From: a virus
Virus record (IMG/VR): IMGVR_UViG_3300032315_001186
Span: 1-64,000 of that record
Direction: 5' to 3' (one strand)
DNA: 64,000 bases
Positions 42,201 to 49,236 of this stretch are shown piece by piece (the stretch's first letter is position 1; each line of letters begins with the position of its first letter). The notes beneath the pieces were generated by a model. It was given only the letters and a program-made list of their open reading frames with translations. It searched no databases and had not been told where the DNA came from. Both the position numbers and the translations under genes were made by a program.

Positions 42201-42757
42201 TTGTATCTGGAATCACCTATGCTAATTTTAGTAACATTTTGAAACAAAAAACTACAGACCCGAGAGTAAGAGCAATGGTATTCTACACCGCATACAATAA
42301 TGGACATGACGACAACCAATTTATTACGTTCAACTACGACCTAGGAGGTACCCCGTTAGGTGGATACCCAATACCAAACATAAGTTATGGCGGATTGAAT
42401 AGTTATATGTCAGATGTTTATACTTGTAAACAATTTCCAAATGGTGGTAGAGTTCCATTCGCTACCTTTGCAAGTTTTGAAAAATCAATTGAGTTTATCA
42501 AAAACTTGTATTTTACAACAAATAGTAACAATCTTTTAATACCTGATACTAAAATTGGTTATAATAATAAGTGGGTAACTGAAGCAGATTATGTTGAAAA
42601 TATGTTAAACCTTTGGGCTTACTATTGGTCAAGAAAAAGATTCCAAACTTCAGAAGATTTCCAAAAATGGAAAACGAATAATACTGATCAGACAGAAACA
42701 TTTGCAAAAGTAGGAAAGGAAGTTTATCAAAAACTTAAACAATTTAAGTTGATTTAA
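36224..42757 (+). CDS. Giant baseplate hub protein (gp27/gp5-position)
   Basis: 2177 residues. The N-terminal region (~130-240) has I-K-G-Y-Y-G-K-A and a following strand-rich segment like hub proteins. Residues ~1840-1920 carry Y-N-V-R-V-E-A-L-G-C-A-L-I-Q-P, Y-V-P-M-F-N-G-A-Y-Q-I-Q-S-V-E-H and F-E-G-I-R-M-P, the OB-fold/hub pattern where 'G-x-Y-x-I-x-x-V-x-H' recurs in tail hub proteins. The last ~190 residues form a distinct C-terminal domain with R-A-M-V-F-Y-T-A-Y-N-N-G and F-A-T-F-A-S-F-E-K-S-I-E-F-I; a peptidoglycan hydrolase (FlgJ-like) is conceivable but not shown. The middle is unassigned. Confidence 0.6.
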   Translation: MADNLSRVNEDVFVVQSYDNIVLVDPNKVINQDGQVRERGIRQEDFVMYANLEAQMLPRTKLIQGQAQDDGIQTQVLASINFLRPGGKTFLDNTYTDQFTGLNSLTAEGINQPSIQQISKPNKSSEFYYTQNTINKQDTGLLGIESIAIKNTRSFTPTVDMVLIDTHGRALFEKGENSEYAFFFNLPYPTFYLTIKGYYGKAIKYQLILTKFSAAFESATGNYRITLQFYSYKYTVLAETQIGALFATPFMYASDFKITTEQSPSISASQVSVGDDKKTAINVRTTRGRQFISDVYKKYKSLGLLDPDFPEVSFPEFRAQLQSLQKNLETTFGQSDFTPLTNADEYFEILQTFRTAITDPTTESSWFRKYIDTDKLFILNQVNNKPQTQVWILNQQTRSNSQFVENALTELQQIVTKYKSVLQKNSTFGVGGTFTVEKLRYTSQIKTIEQIDASKSKDKALVQENSFVKLLNANDIDWIATYEARYKRKPLNELEWTTLRNEETQFFQTILDEALKDVKFPNYTFVFSDGVGQFEEIIYKTFGELEKQRSIVIEKLSLFLSKKIEGPNGLGFKPTMRNVMGIIFASVEAFYRLLNLVHKDAWSQRNNPLKKLACYGQGNDGVSPDIKNNNKDVNQNNLVNQEVYPWPLYLTKQIEKDGKQNYVVMYPGEQSELQRTRASDYQIWPEVQFVEEYIRGITKSYQSESQQSGNLSENDIGRIINRITVNAVEFPTSNAILSDLQDVKFLYEIYERVLLQTFWDRLSRPNAEKVGIIDSLSEMELINIRNALNSFSNPLITKLLKNTAFSSANYLQVLRNISNEGVGISWQQFIRGIFTSDYLRAKTQKDFSILSVATISSGAQNSSKDTSILKNVQEFIKSSSSNTTDLLDLYPFVDNSWVQQNLSNVNNNSSYNSTTRSLFLNDTLNYITNFQTIANTENNINRPFVNNSYLSFTEPNIVISNFPQQIGSNNFVDFNTYYTENRTLSKFAITEGSLSYNGNTGNLTPNQTVSMLNTPYFTNAFIEGVQNDRNDIQYPYLKAAYLFLNSLPLSTLREPLKDIVDVTSNVNNVSKDYLFATLTKFGAIHRLPYAWILKYGSIWHRYKKYVESGVDILDSVWKNVDVGQIYYPTTNSLQHQYVTKDLYGSGITIYAQTEILNPGSIESIQKKYVGFYPSLVNDVLFFYTGLDFLTGYTNNDLDKFVDEGLNIGATDATMREGIGFDPNFTNRYASLDFQGWFMTFNTKTSTKFNTTARNKTIVLPSFGTNYNQVKYECFKNNGTRLIMSQPILNNTAVNDGSIRFFWGAPNFGYFDNSSITKPAYNEYVNLIQPSKDNSNAFEMSNKYSNIEEIFGVFKTEILDEFETEFLNFSRSSRQFNSQELLSDDFVNRSFQQVFANCLVVDEVSKELTQTNYVNTCVTKQGKVLTEAIQKFLNYNIAFKFGNPGNFDRKLFGSVTTDDRYRVFDGYDFSPYVLGSLPGDGSGISLVQSELNNPESWKTLKTYVGFASVDGMKYSDNGSYITDFFITMNVGFTPENIQIVAPLVKIFATQKLGEPFNNYTRSDFVTEINDFYTTKNNFLNLVLNSLFNLLQKQLPQVEESTVKPLLTAIDGVQPKIELYQAFKSFNDKWIAGANFDEKTIFEEVLFLDRANRDVGDVLVDPFKLLEFFNSYASLDARVIDFVSKILVDNKFFMMPIPAYINWWGQGEVRNGVEPKSQTVEDIANNLFGIYNNVDTRDSKPAFLCYYVGNPSEHLDLNQNSNYGWRSDGFDFANQSQNSLATTNTKQNWANTNRVVGFNVDFGTRNQSIFSSINLDQNLGASTTEANKVITEMAAQAGGLRTSLGSVSLYNLYKTRSYNVRVEALGCALIQPTMYFNLRYVPMFNGAYQIQSVEHRIEAGSFKTYFEGIRMPFYSLAKIDTQLLSINNNLLSELVQQVRRLKQSSAPTTGTTNNISIVNSIQTNLRYTTAQPIFCDASIRSSELPYKNWEGTEGFVSGITYANFSNILKQKTTDPRVRAMVFYTAYNNGHDDNQFITFNYDLGGTPLGGYPIPNISYGGLNSYMSDVYTCKQFPNGGRVPFATFASFEKSIEFIKNLYFTTNSNNLLIPDTKIGYNNKWVTEADYVENMLNLWAYYWSRKRFQTSEDFQKWKTNNTDQTETFAKVGKEVYQKLKQFKLI

Positions 42758-42770
42758 TTCAATATCAATA

Positions 42771-43017
42771 TATTTATAATAAATCCACCGAAAAACCCAT
42801 CGGTTTTCAGCCGATGGGATGGAAGGTGTGAATTGACTAAAAAAAACCAAATGAAAAACATCCAAATTAAAGGATATAAACAAACATCGTCAGGAACTGA
42901 CGATTACAGACGTGGAGATGAAATAAGACCAACTATTGTTCACACAATCAATGAAGCGTCCAAAATTCTGAACTTAGTTTCAGAAACCCAACCATCTTTA
43001 GTGGTTGGGTAGTTCAA
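42771..43017 (+). repeat. Element copy A: promoter-like motif, hairpin, small ORF, hairpin
   Basis: TATTTATA (42771-42778), a perfect 8-bp hairpin CCCATCGG/CCGATGGG (42796-42818), a 53-codon ORF (42851-43012), and a perfect 9-bp hairpin ACCCAACCA/TGGTTGGGT (42986-43010) that overlaps the ORF end. From the A-run before the ORF through its stop it is almost identical to copy B at 54316-54551 (five base differences in the ORF). The region 42758-43029 contains no other gene. Confidence 0.85.
42851..43012 (+). CDS. 53-residue protein of a duplicated element, unknown function
   Basis: ATG to TAG. Small, charged N-terminal half (K-N-I-Q-I-K-G-Y, D-D-Y-R-R-G-D-E-I-R) and an amphipathic C-terminal half (I-N-E-A-S-K-I-L-N-L-V). 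It differs from the copy at 54386 by three residues: His31 for Gly, Thr46 for Ser, Pro48 for Ser (all five base changes alter the protein). The start is preceded by an A-rich leader. No family recognised. Confidence 0.6.
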   Translation: MKNIQIKGYKQTSSGTDDYRRGDEIRPTIVHTINEASKILNLVSETQPSLVVG

Positions 43018-43029
43018 TGAAAAAAGATT

Positions 43030-43254
43030 ATGGAACTACAAAATATTTTAGACAATTATTTGGGTAAAAGAACGCGTTATACCCAAAAACAAGTAGCAAA
43101 TGGCTTTAGTGAGGTTTGCGATTTAGATACAGGTGACTGTTATACTGTTAGAGAAAGAGACGGATTAATTGAGAGAGTTGACAATACAATGAGAACAAAT
43201 AAAAAAATCCAAGTAGAAACATCTCACGGAATTAAACAATTATTAAATGGATAA
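43030..43254 (+). CDS. Small hypothetical protein
   Basis: 74 residues. Features seen: R-Y-T-Q-K-Q-V-A, C-D-L-D-T-G-D-C-Y-T-V-R-E-R-D-G-L-I-E-R, basic overall. The Cys-Asp-Leu-Asp-Thr-Gly-Asp-Cys stretch is unusual but too short to call. It starts 17 bases after the stop of the small ORF of element copy A and is followed by the next gene after three bases, so it is probably in an operon with it. Confidence 0.6.
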   Translation: MELQNILDNYLGKRTRYTQKQVANGFSEVCDLDTGDCYTVRERDGLIERVDNTMRTNKKIQVETSHGIKQLLNG

Positions 43255-43257
43255 CAT

Positions 43258-43908
43258 ATGTCTATAGAAAAAAAAATTCTTCAAGAAATCAGACGCCATC
43301 ACCAAATTAACAAATATGTGACGGAACAAGAAGTTGCACCTGATGCAGCACCACCAATTCTAGATCCCAATGCTCCACCACTCGGTGCTACAGACCCTAT
43401 GCTTCCACAAGAGGCACCAAAACCTGAAGTTATTGATGTATCTCAAGATGACGAAGTTGAAAAAATCGGTTCTGAAGGTCAGACTGACGAAACTGAATCA
43501 GGAACCGAGGAACTTGAGATTACGGATCTAGTAAATGCTCAAAAGGATATACAAAGTAAACAAGAAGAATACTTCGATAAGATGTTTAAACAATTAGAGA
43601 CACTTCAATCAAAAGTAGGTGAAATGGATCAGTTAATTGATAAAATCAATTCGTTAGAAACAAAAGTTGAAAAATACAGACCCAAAACCGCTCAAGAAAA
43701 ATTAGAATTGAGAAGTTTGGATTCAGGCCCATTCAACCAAAAGTTGACAGATTTTTTTGATGAAAAAGAAGAAGACCTTGAAAAGTCGGGAAAAAATGAG
43801 TATATTCTGACATCAGACGAAGTAGAAAACATTGTACCATCAGAAGTTAAAAAAAGTTTTGATATTACTCTACCTACACCTGATACAAATTTCAGATCCT
43901 ATTATTGA
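43258..43908 (+). CDS. Acidic coiled-coil protein, unknown function
   Basis: 216 residues. N-terminal basic helix (I-L-Q-E-I-R-R-H-H), a Pro/Ala-rich and acidic disordered region (~22-85), a coiled coil (~90-145, heptad-like L/M/I spacing), and an acidic C-terminal part. The composition recalls scaffold or assembly-chaperone proteins, but nothing decisive. A strong terminator follows, so it closes the preceding transcription unit. Confidence 0.55.
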   Translation: MSIEKKILQEIRRHHQINKYVTEQEVAPDAAPPILDPNAPPLGATDPMLPQEAPKPEVIDVSQDDEVEKIGSEGQTDETESGTEELEITDLVNAQKDIQSKQEEYFDKMFKQLETLQSKVGEMDQLIDKINSLETKVEKYRPKTAQEKLELRSLDSGPFNQKLTDFFDEKEEDLEKSGKNEYILTSDEVENIVPSEVKKSFDITLPTPDTNFRSYY

Positions 43909-43932
43909 TTTTTTTATATTTTATCGTATATT

Positions 43933-43960
43933 AAAAGGGTTATTAAACCCTTTTTTTTTT
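43933..43960 (+). terminator. Rho-independent terminator before the replication genes
   Basis: AAAAGGGTT / AACCCTTTT stem with a 4-base loop followed by an uninterrupted T-run to 43960. Confidence 0.9.
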
Positions 43961-43989
43961 ATTCACTATTTTAAATTTCTAAAAACAAC

Positions 43990-44820
43990 ATGATGAGTTC
44001 ATTAGACGCCGTTTTGGCACAGTACGAGAAAAACCATTCAGGTGATGGTTTATCTCAAGAGGAAAAAATGAAGAAATACTTCGCTTGTATCCTCCCACAA
44101 AATTCCTCAACAGGACAAAAAAGAGTACGAATTCTCCCTACCAAAGATGGTTCGTCCCCATTCAAAGAAGTTTACTACCATGAACTTCAAGTCGGTGGAA
44201 AATGGGTAAAACTGTATGACCCAGGTAAAAATGATAATGAGAGGTCTCCTTTGAACGAGCTCTACGAAGAGTTGAGGTCTACAGGAAAAGAGTCAGACAA
44301 AGAGTTGGCGAAACAATATAATTCAAGAAAGTTTTATATTGTAAAAGTCATCGATCGTGATGCTGAAGAAGAGGGTGTAAAGTTTTGGAGGTTCAAACAC
44401 AACTACAAAAATGATGGGATTCTTGATAAGATCATTCCTATTTGGAGACAAAAGGGTGATATCACAGACTCCGAAAAAGGTCGAGATTTAATTATTGAGA
44501 TGGCAAAACAAAAAACACCCAAAGGTGCGGAGTATACCGCAATCCAAACCATCATGCATGATGACCCTAACCCACTACACACTGATCCAAAAATCAAAGA
44601 AGAGTGGATTAAGGATGAACTAACGTGGAATGATGTATACTCTAAAAAACCAGTCGAGTATCTTGAAGCAATTTCAAGAGGAGAAACACCACGTTGGGAC
44701 TCTAATGCTAATAAGTACGTTTACGGAGATTCAACTGAATCACAAACAAGTATGGGCGGTGCGTCATCCTATGAAGATCCACAAATCAACGCTGAACCAG
44801 ATGAGGATCTTCCCTTCTAA
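43990..44820 (+). CDS. Single-stranded DNA-binding protein (gp32-like)
   Basis: 276 residues; a second ATG directly follows the first. The N-terminal and middle parts fit gp32-type SSBs: K-R-V-R-I-L-P-T, Y-Y-H-E-L-Q-V-G-G-K-W, F-Y-I-V-K-V-I-D-R-D, F-W-R-F-K-H-N. The C-terminus is acidic and ends D-E-D-L-P-F, the typical SSB protein-interaction tip. The zinc-binding Cys/His set of T4 gp32 is absent (one Cys only). It heads the replication cluster just after a terminator and is followed by RpiB. Confidence 0.85.
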   Translation: MMSSLDAVLAQYEKNHSGDGLSQEEKMKKYFACILPQNSSTGQKRVRILPTKDGSSPFKEVYYHELQVGGKWVKLYDPGKNDNERSPLNELYEELRSTGKESDKELAKQYNSRKFYIVKVIDRDAEEEGVKFWRFKHNYKNDGILDKIIPIWRQKGDITDSEKGRDLIIEMAKQKTPKGAEYTAIQTIMHDDPNPLHTDPKIKEEWIKDELTWNDVYSKKPVEYLEAISRGETPRWDSNANKYVYGDSTESQTSMGGASSYEDPQINAEPDEDLPF

Positions 44821-44832
44821 GATTAGAAAAAA

Positions 44833-45279
44833 ATGAAAAAAGTATACATTGCTTCAGACCACGCAGGAGTAGATTTGAAAGAACTACTTGTGAAAAGATT
44901 ACAGTCGGATGGTTTAGATGTTGAGGATCTAGGTCCTAACACCTATGATGCGGTCGACTACCCTGACTTCGCTCACAAAGTATCCAAGAAAATCTCAAAT
45001 GAACCTGAGAATTTTGGAATACTCCTGTGTGGATCTGGTAATGGTGTATCAATTACATCCAACAAATGGGCAAATGTTAGAGCGGCAGTTTGTTGGAACT
45101 CTGAGACGGCATCTCTAGCAAGGTTACACAACAATGCAAACATATTGTGTATACCTGCTAGATTCGTCTCTGTAGAAGATGCTATCGATATTTTGGATTA
45201 TTTTATGGAAACCAAATTCGAAGGTGGAAGACACGAAAGAAGAGTCAACAAAATTCACATACCAACACATTTAATTTAA
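44833..45279 (+). CDS. rpiB: Ribose-5-phosphate isomerase B (LacA/RpiB family)
   Basis: 148 residues, full length for RpiB. A-S-D-H-A-G-V-D-L-K (~7-16), D-L-G-P ... D-Y-P-D-F-A, L-L-C-G-S-G-N-G (catalytic Cys in C-G-S-G), R-A-A-V-C, L-H-N-N-A-N-I-L and F-E-G-G-R-H-E-R-R-V are all conserved family motifs. It interconverts ribose-5-phosphate and ribulose-5-phosphate. Placed between SSB and UvsX with a few bases on either side, it probably raises ribose phosphate supply for nucleotide synthesis alongside NrdA/NrdB. Confidence 0.95.
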   Translation: MKKVYIASDHAGVDLKELLVKRLQSDGLDVEDLGPNTYDAVDYPDFAHKVSKKISNEPENFGILLCGSGNGVSITSNKWANVRAAVCWNSETASLARLHNNANILCIPARFVSVEDAIDILDYFMETKFEGGRHERRVNKIHIPTHLI

Positions 45280-45282
45280 GTT

Positions 45283-46296
45283 ATGGCAATTAAGAAAAAA
45301 GATTTTACAGATATTAAGAAAAAGTTTTCCACATCCGCTAAATACAAGCCTCAAGAGTACTTTGATTTAGGCCGTGAATTTTTGGATGCCGTTGGCTTAC
45401 CAGGCCCAGCGATTGGTCACATCAATATGTTACTCGGTCACTCTGACACGGGAAAAACCACCGCATTAATCAAAACAGCGATTGATGCTCAAAGGAGAAA
45501 TATTCTACCCGTATTTATTATAACCGAACAGAAATGGGATTTTGGTCATGCAAAAATGATGGGTTTCGAATGTGAAGAAATTGTTGATGAGTCGACAGGT
45601 GAAATAGATTGGGAGGGGTTCTTTTTATTCAACAATAATTTTTTGTACATAGAACAAATCACAGATTATATCAATGAAATTTTGGATGCCCAGGAAAAAG
45701 GAGAAATTGATTATGATTTAGTTTTCCTTTGGGATAGTGTGGGATCGGTACCTTGTAAAATGACTTATGACGGTAAAGGTGGTAAACAACACAATGCATC
45801 TGTTCTATCTGATAAAATTGGTATGGGCATCAATCAAAGAATTTCTGGAACAAGAAAATCTGAATCAAAATTCCAAAACTCACTGGTAATTGTTGCCCAA
45901 CCTTGGGTTGAGCTTCCTGATAATCCATTTGGACAACCCAAAATCAAGAGTAAAGGTGGTGAATCTATTTGGTTAAACTCATCGATCGTATTGTTGTTTG
46001 GGAATCAAAAGGGTGCTGGTACAACTAAAATTACGGCAACCAAGGACAAGAGAACTGTCAAATTTGCATCTCGTACCAAAATTTCAGTATTGAAAAACCA
46101 CATTAATGGTTTGGGTTATGAGGATGGTAAAATCATTGTAACACCTCATGGGTTTATTTCGGGTAAAGATAGTACCGAAGAAAAAACTTCTGTTGAAAAA
46201 TACAAAAAAGAATACGCCGATTATTGGAAAGAAATTCTCGGATTGGAAGGTGATTTTACATTGAAGGAAGAAACTGAGATAGATAATGAACAATAG
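45283..46296 (+). CDS. uvsX: UvsX/RecA-like recombinase
   Basis: 337 residues. Walker A is G-H-S-D-T-G-K-T (52-59); Walker B-like L-V-F-L-W-D-S-V (~145-152) and a loop with S-L-V-I-V-A-Q-P-W-V follow; G-G-E-S-I-W-L matches the strand-exchange region. Size and motifs fit T4 UvsX (391) rather than bacterial RecA. The acidic C-terminus (E-I-D-N-E-Q) is typical. It catalyses strand invasion for recombination-dependent replication. Its TAG shares the G with the GTG start of the next gene. Confidence 0.85.
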   Translation: MAIKKKDFTDIKKKFSTSAKYKPQEYFDLGREFLDAVGLPGPAIGHINMLLGHSDTGKTTALIKTAIDAQRRNILPVFIITEQKWDFGHAKMMGFECEEIVDESTGEIDWEGFFLFNNNFLYIEQITDYINEILDAQEKGEIDYDLVFLWDSVGSVPCKMTYDGKGGKQHNASVLSDKIGMGINQRISGTRKSESKFQNSLVIVAQPWVELPDNPFGQPKIKSKGGESIWLNSSIVLLFGNQKGAGTTKITATKDKRTVKFASRTKISVLKNHINGLGYEDGKIIVTPHGFISGKDSTEEKTSVEKYKKEYADYWKEILGLEGDFTLKEETEIDNEQ

Positions 46297-47303
46297 TGAA
46301 AACATTATTAATTGATGGAGATAATTTATTCAATCTCGGATTCTTTGGTGTCAGAGACTTCTTTGTTGACGGAACACACATCGGTGGATTATACCATTTC
46401 ATCGACGCCATTCGTAAACAATTGGACGAACACGATTACGACAAAGTATTTGTCGTTTGGGATGACGAACATAACTCAAGTAGGCGACGAGAAATATACC
46501 CTTACTATAAGTTAAATCGTAGAGAAAGACTGAATGAGTTCCAAAGAGAATCATTCAATATTCAAAAAAACAAAGTCCAAAATTATCTAGAGGAGTTTTT
46601 TATAAGACAACTTAAAGTTCCTTACAATGAGGGTGATGATTTAATTTCCTACTATTGTCTACACGCAGAAAAAGAAACAATTACCATTTTTTCTTCAGAT
46701 AAAGATTTACTTCAACTTTTAAATTCACGAATTAGTGTTTATTCTCCACTTCACAAAAAATATTTTTACGAAGGTGATAAAATAAAACTTGATGAAATAG
46801 AAGTTCCTCACGTTAACTTACTACTTGCTAAAATTTTATTAGGCGACAAATCTGATAATGTTTTTGGAATATTAAACTTCGGTGAAAAAACTTTGGTTAA
46901 ATTTTTTCCAGAGGTATTGGAACATCCAACAACACTTGAACATATTCTAAGTAAAACAACAGAAATATATCAAACTAAAAAATTGAAGGGTTTAGAGAAT
47001 CTGATGAGTGGTAGATGTAAGAATTCGGAAGAGGGAATGGAGTTTTTCAATAAAAGAAGAATGATTATGGATTTACACAACCCTATGATAACTGAAAATG
47101 CAAAAGAGTTGGTTCTAGAAAACATTCGAGATAATATAGACCCTGAAGGAAGAAGTTACAAAAATGTTATTCGAATGATGACACAAGATGGGTTTTTTAA
47201 GTATCTCCCTAAAACAGATGAAGGGTTTGTTGAGTTCCTTCGTCCGTTTATGAAGTTAACAAGAAAAGAAAAAAGAAAATTCAACAGAGAAGAAAAAAGT
47301 TAA
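46296..47303 (+). CDS. 5'-3' exonuclease / RNase H (T4 Rnh, FEN-like)
   Basis: 335 residues; GTG start overlapping the stop of uvsX (TAGTG). The nuclease motifs are L-L-I-D-G-D-N-L at the start, V-V-W-D-D-E ... R-R-R-E-I-Y-P-Y-Y-K, N-E-G-D-D-L-I, F-S-S-D-K-D-L-L-Q-L-L and L-L-G-D-K-S-D-N: all the conserved acidic residues of the PIN-like 5' nuclease superfamily. It removes RNA primers on lagging-strand fragments. Confidence 0.9.
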   Translation: MKTLLIDGDNLFNLGFFGVRDFFVDGTHIGGLYHFIDAIRKQLDEHDYDKVFVVWDDEHNSSRRREIYPYYKLNRRERLNEFQRESFNIQKNKVQNYLEEFFIRQLKVPYNEGDDLISYYCLHAEKETITIFSSDKDLLQLLNSRISVYSPLHKKYFYEGDKIKLDEIEVPHVNLLLAKILLGDKSDNVFGILNFGEKTLVKFFPEVLEHPTTLEHILSKTTEIYQTKKLKGLENLMSGRCKNSEEGMEFFNKRRMIMDLHNPMITENAKELVLENIRDNIDPEGRSYKNVIRMMTQDGFFKYLPKTDEGFVEFLRPFMKLTRKEKRKFNREEKS

Positions 47304-47309
47304 AAAAAT

Positions 47310-47340
47310 TTGAAAAACCCAAAAAAACCCTTATATTTTA
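47310..47340 (+). promoter_or_regulatory. Bacteroidota-type promoter
   Basis: TTG (47310-47312), 19 bases, then TATATTTT (47332-47339), close to the Bacteroidota consensus TTG-N19-TAnnTTTG. It lies in a 53-base intergenic gap, 17 bases before the ATG at 47357. Confidence 0.5.
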
Positions 47341-47356
47341 ATAAATTCAATAAATT

Positions 47357-47806
47357 ATGAAAGAACAAGATTTAACTAAGTTAGAATTCCTTATCACATT
47401 GAATAACAATATTGTTATTCAAAGATATTTCAATGTGAAAAATTACAATCCCGTGGCTGAGAGATCACTCGAAGTTTATGATTACATGAGATATTTTGTC
47501 GAAGAGTTTCTTACGGAACAGAAAATGAGAACCACAGTTTATATGATGGATCTCGTGGATGAGATTATGGAGGATCCTACAATATTGGAGACCTCTATGA
47601 CCGATGGACCTGAAATTTTTCACTTCAAAATAATGAAAGAAAATATGACAATTTGTCATAGATCACTAGATGCAAAAATTTTTCCACCTAAAATAAGATA
47701 CACCGTAGACATACGTCAGCAAGTAAAAAGTGTACTTAAGGACCTTACTGACATTTTTGCAGCGAAAGATTTTGAGACAAATTACCTTGACTATAGTCTA
47801 GTTTGA
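47357..47806 (+). CDS. Conserved-looking hypothetical protein in the replication cluster
   Basis: 149 residues. Recognisable only by composition: Y-M-R-Y-F-V-E-E-F, a Met-rich helix (V-Y-M-M-D-L-V-D-E-I-M), Y-T-V-D-I-R-Q-Q-V-K and an acidic end. It looks like a small mixed alpha/beta protein. It has its own promoter-like sequence upstream and a TATTTATC motif immediately downstream, before the helicase. No function assigned. Confidence 0.7.
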   Translation: MKEQDLTKLEFLITLNNNIVIQRYFNVKNYNPVAERSLEVYDYMRYFVEEFLTEQKMRTTVYMMDLVDEIMEDPTILETSMTDGPEIFHFKIMKENMTICHRSLDAKIFPPKIRYTVDIRQQVKSVLKDLTDIFAAKDFETNYLDYSLV

Positions 47807-47809
47807 TTG

Positions 47810-47817
47810 TATTTATC
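47810..47817 (+). promoter_or_regulatory. Candidate late-promoter motif TATTTATC
   Basis: 20 bases before the helicase ATG (47838), with an A-rich leader. Confidence 0.35.
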
Positions 47818-47837
47818 AATACACAAAATAAAAAATT

Positions 47838-49220
47838 ATGTCGAGAAACTTTGAATATTTAGGAGAAACTTTCCAATTACAACTTATCAATCAACTTATT
47901 GTTGAGAAGGATTTTTCACACACTATTCTCGACGTATTAGAATCAACACACTTCGAAAACAAGTATTTCAAAACACTTGTTCAACTGATAAAAGAGTATT
48001 ACATCAAGTATGAATGCTCACCCTCCTTTGAAACGCTTTATCAAATTGTTAAAAGTGAATTTCCACAAGAACTGATGTTGAAGATATTGAATGACACAAT
48101 ATCAAAAATTCAAAAAGCCCCCATCGATGGTCTTGCCTTTGTACAAGAAAAAGCCCTGAAGTTCTGTAAACAACAAGAATTACAGAAAGCCATTACCAAA
48201 TCGCAAAAGATATTGGATAGTGGGGAGTTCGAAAACTACGACAAGTTAGAGGAATTGATTAAATCAGCTCTTCAGATTGGAGAAAACAACAAAAACATTG
48301 TAGATGTTTTCGATGATCTCGAGGACCTTCTTAAAGAAGATTTCAGACACCCAATTCCTATGGGTATACCTGGTATCGACAACCTATTAAAAGGTGGACT
48401 AGCAAAGGGAGAAATAGGTGTAATACTCGCTCCGACAGGGGTTGGTAAATCGACCATTCTTACTAAGATCGCAAACACAGCATTTAACTTAGGATTCAAT
48501 GTACTTCAAATATTTTTTGAGGACAACTTGAAAGTAATCCAAAGAAAACACTTCACACTTTGGACTGGAATTTCTCCCGATGACTTACCAAATCATAAAG
48601 ATGATGTAATCGCTAAAGCTGAAGAAATCCGAAACACTTCTCAAAATAATTTATACCTTAAAAAACTAGCATCAGATACATATACTATGACTCAAATCAA
48701 AAGTATGGTAAGAAAAATGATAGCGGACGGTAATCCAATTGATATGATTGTTTTGGATTATATTGATTGTGTCGTACCTGATAAAAACTTGGGAGATGAA
48801 TGGAAAAGTGAAGGTTCTGTGATGAGGGGATATGAGGCGATGTGTCATGAAATTGGTGTTGCAGGTTGGACTGCAACCCAAGGAAATAGGAGTAGTATAT
48901 CCTCTGAGATCGTAACTACCGATCAAATGGGTGGATCTATTAAGAAAGCACAAGTTGGTCACGTAATTATTACAGTTGCTAAGACCTTACAACAAAAAGA
49001 AGCGGGTCTTGCGACAATGGCCGTTACGAAGTCTAGAATAGGTAAGGATGGAGTAGTATTTGAAAATTGTAAATTTGATAATGAAATGCTCGTTATTGAT
49101 ACAGAAAATTCTGTAACTTTCTTAGGATTCGAAGAGAACAAAGAAGAAAGAAAAAGAGACAGAATTAAAGAACTTATGGAACAAAGACAACAAAGATTGT
49201 CAGAAAAAACAAACAACTAA
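47838..49220 (+). CDS. Replicative DNA helicase, DnaB/gp41-like
   Basis: 460 residues. An N-terminal helical domain (1-150) is followed by the RecA-like ATPase core: Walker [10 protein letters not shown] (198-206), Walker B I-V-L-D-Y-I-D (~309-315), and a C-terminal motif T-K-S-R-I-G-K-D-G. Size is close to T4 gp41 (475). It unwinds the parental duplex on the lagging-strand template. No intein here, although gp41-type helicases often carry split inteins in marine phages. Followed 16 bases later by nrdB. Confidence 0.9.
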   Translation: MSRNFEYLGETFQLQLINQLIVEKDFSHTILDVLESTHFENKYFKTLVQLIKEYYIKYECSPSFETLYQIVKSEFPQELMLKILNDTISKIQKAPIDGLAFVQEKALKFCKQQELQKAITKSQKILDSGEFENYDKLEELIKSALQIGENNKNIVDVFDDLEDLLKEDFRHPIPMGIPGIDNLLKGGLAKGEIGVILAPTGVGKSTILTKIANTAFNLGFNVLQIFFEDNLKVIQRKHFTLWTGISPDDLPNHKDDVIAKAEEIRNTSQNNLYLKKLASDTYTMTQIKSMVRKMIADGNPIDMIVLDYIDCVVPDKNLGDEWKSEGSVMRGYEAMCHEIGVAGWTATQGNRSSISSEIVTTDQMGGSIKKAQVGHVIITVAKTLQQKEAGLATMAVTKSRIGKDGVVFENCKFDNEMLVIDTENSVTFLGFEENKEERKRDRIKELMEQRQQRLSEKTNN

Positions 49221-49236
49221 TTTAAATTTAATAACT

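Noticed and set aside
42796-42818. Hairpin in the element leader as a known riboswitch or terminator
   Set aside because: There is no T-run after it, and no conserved riboswitch core is visible; the second copy does not preserve the pairing.
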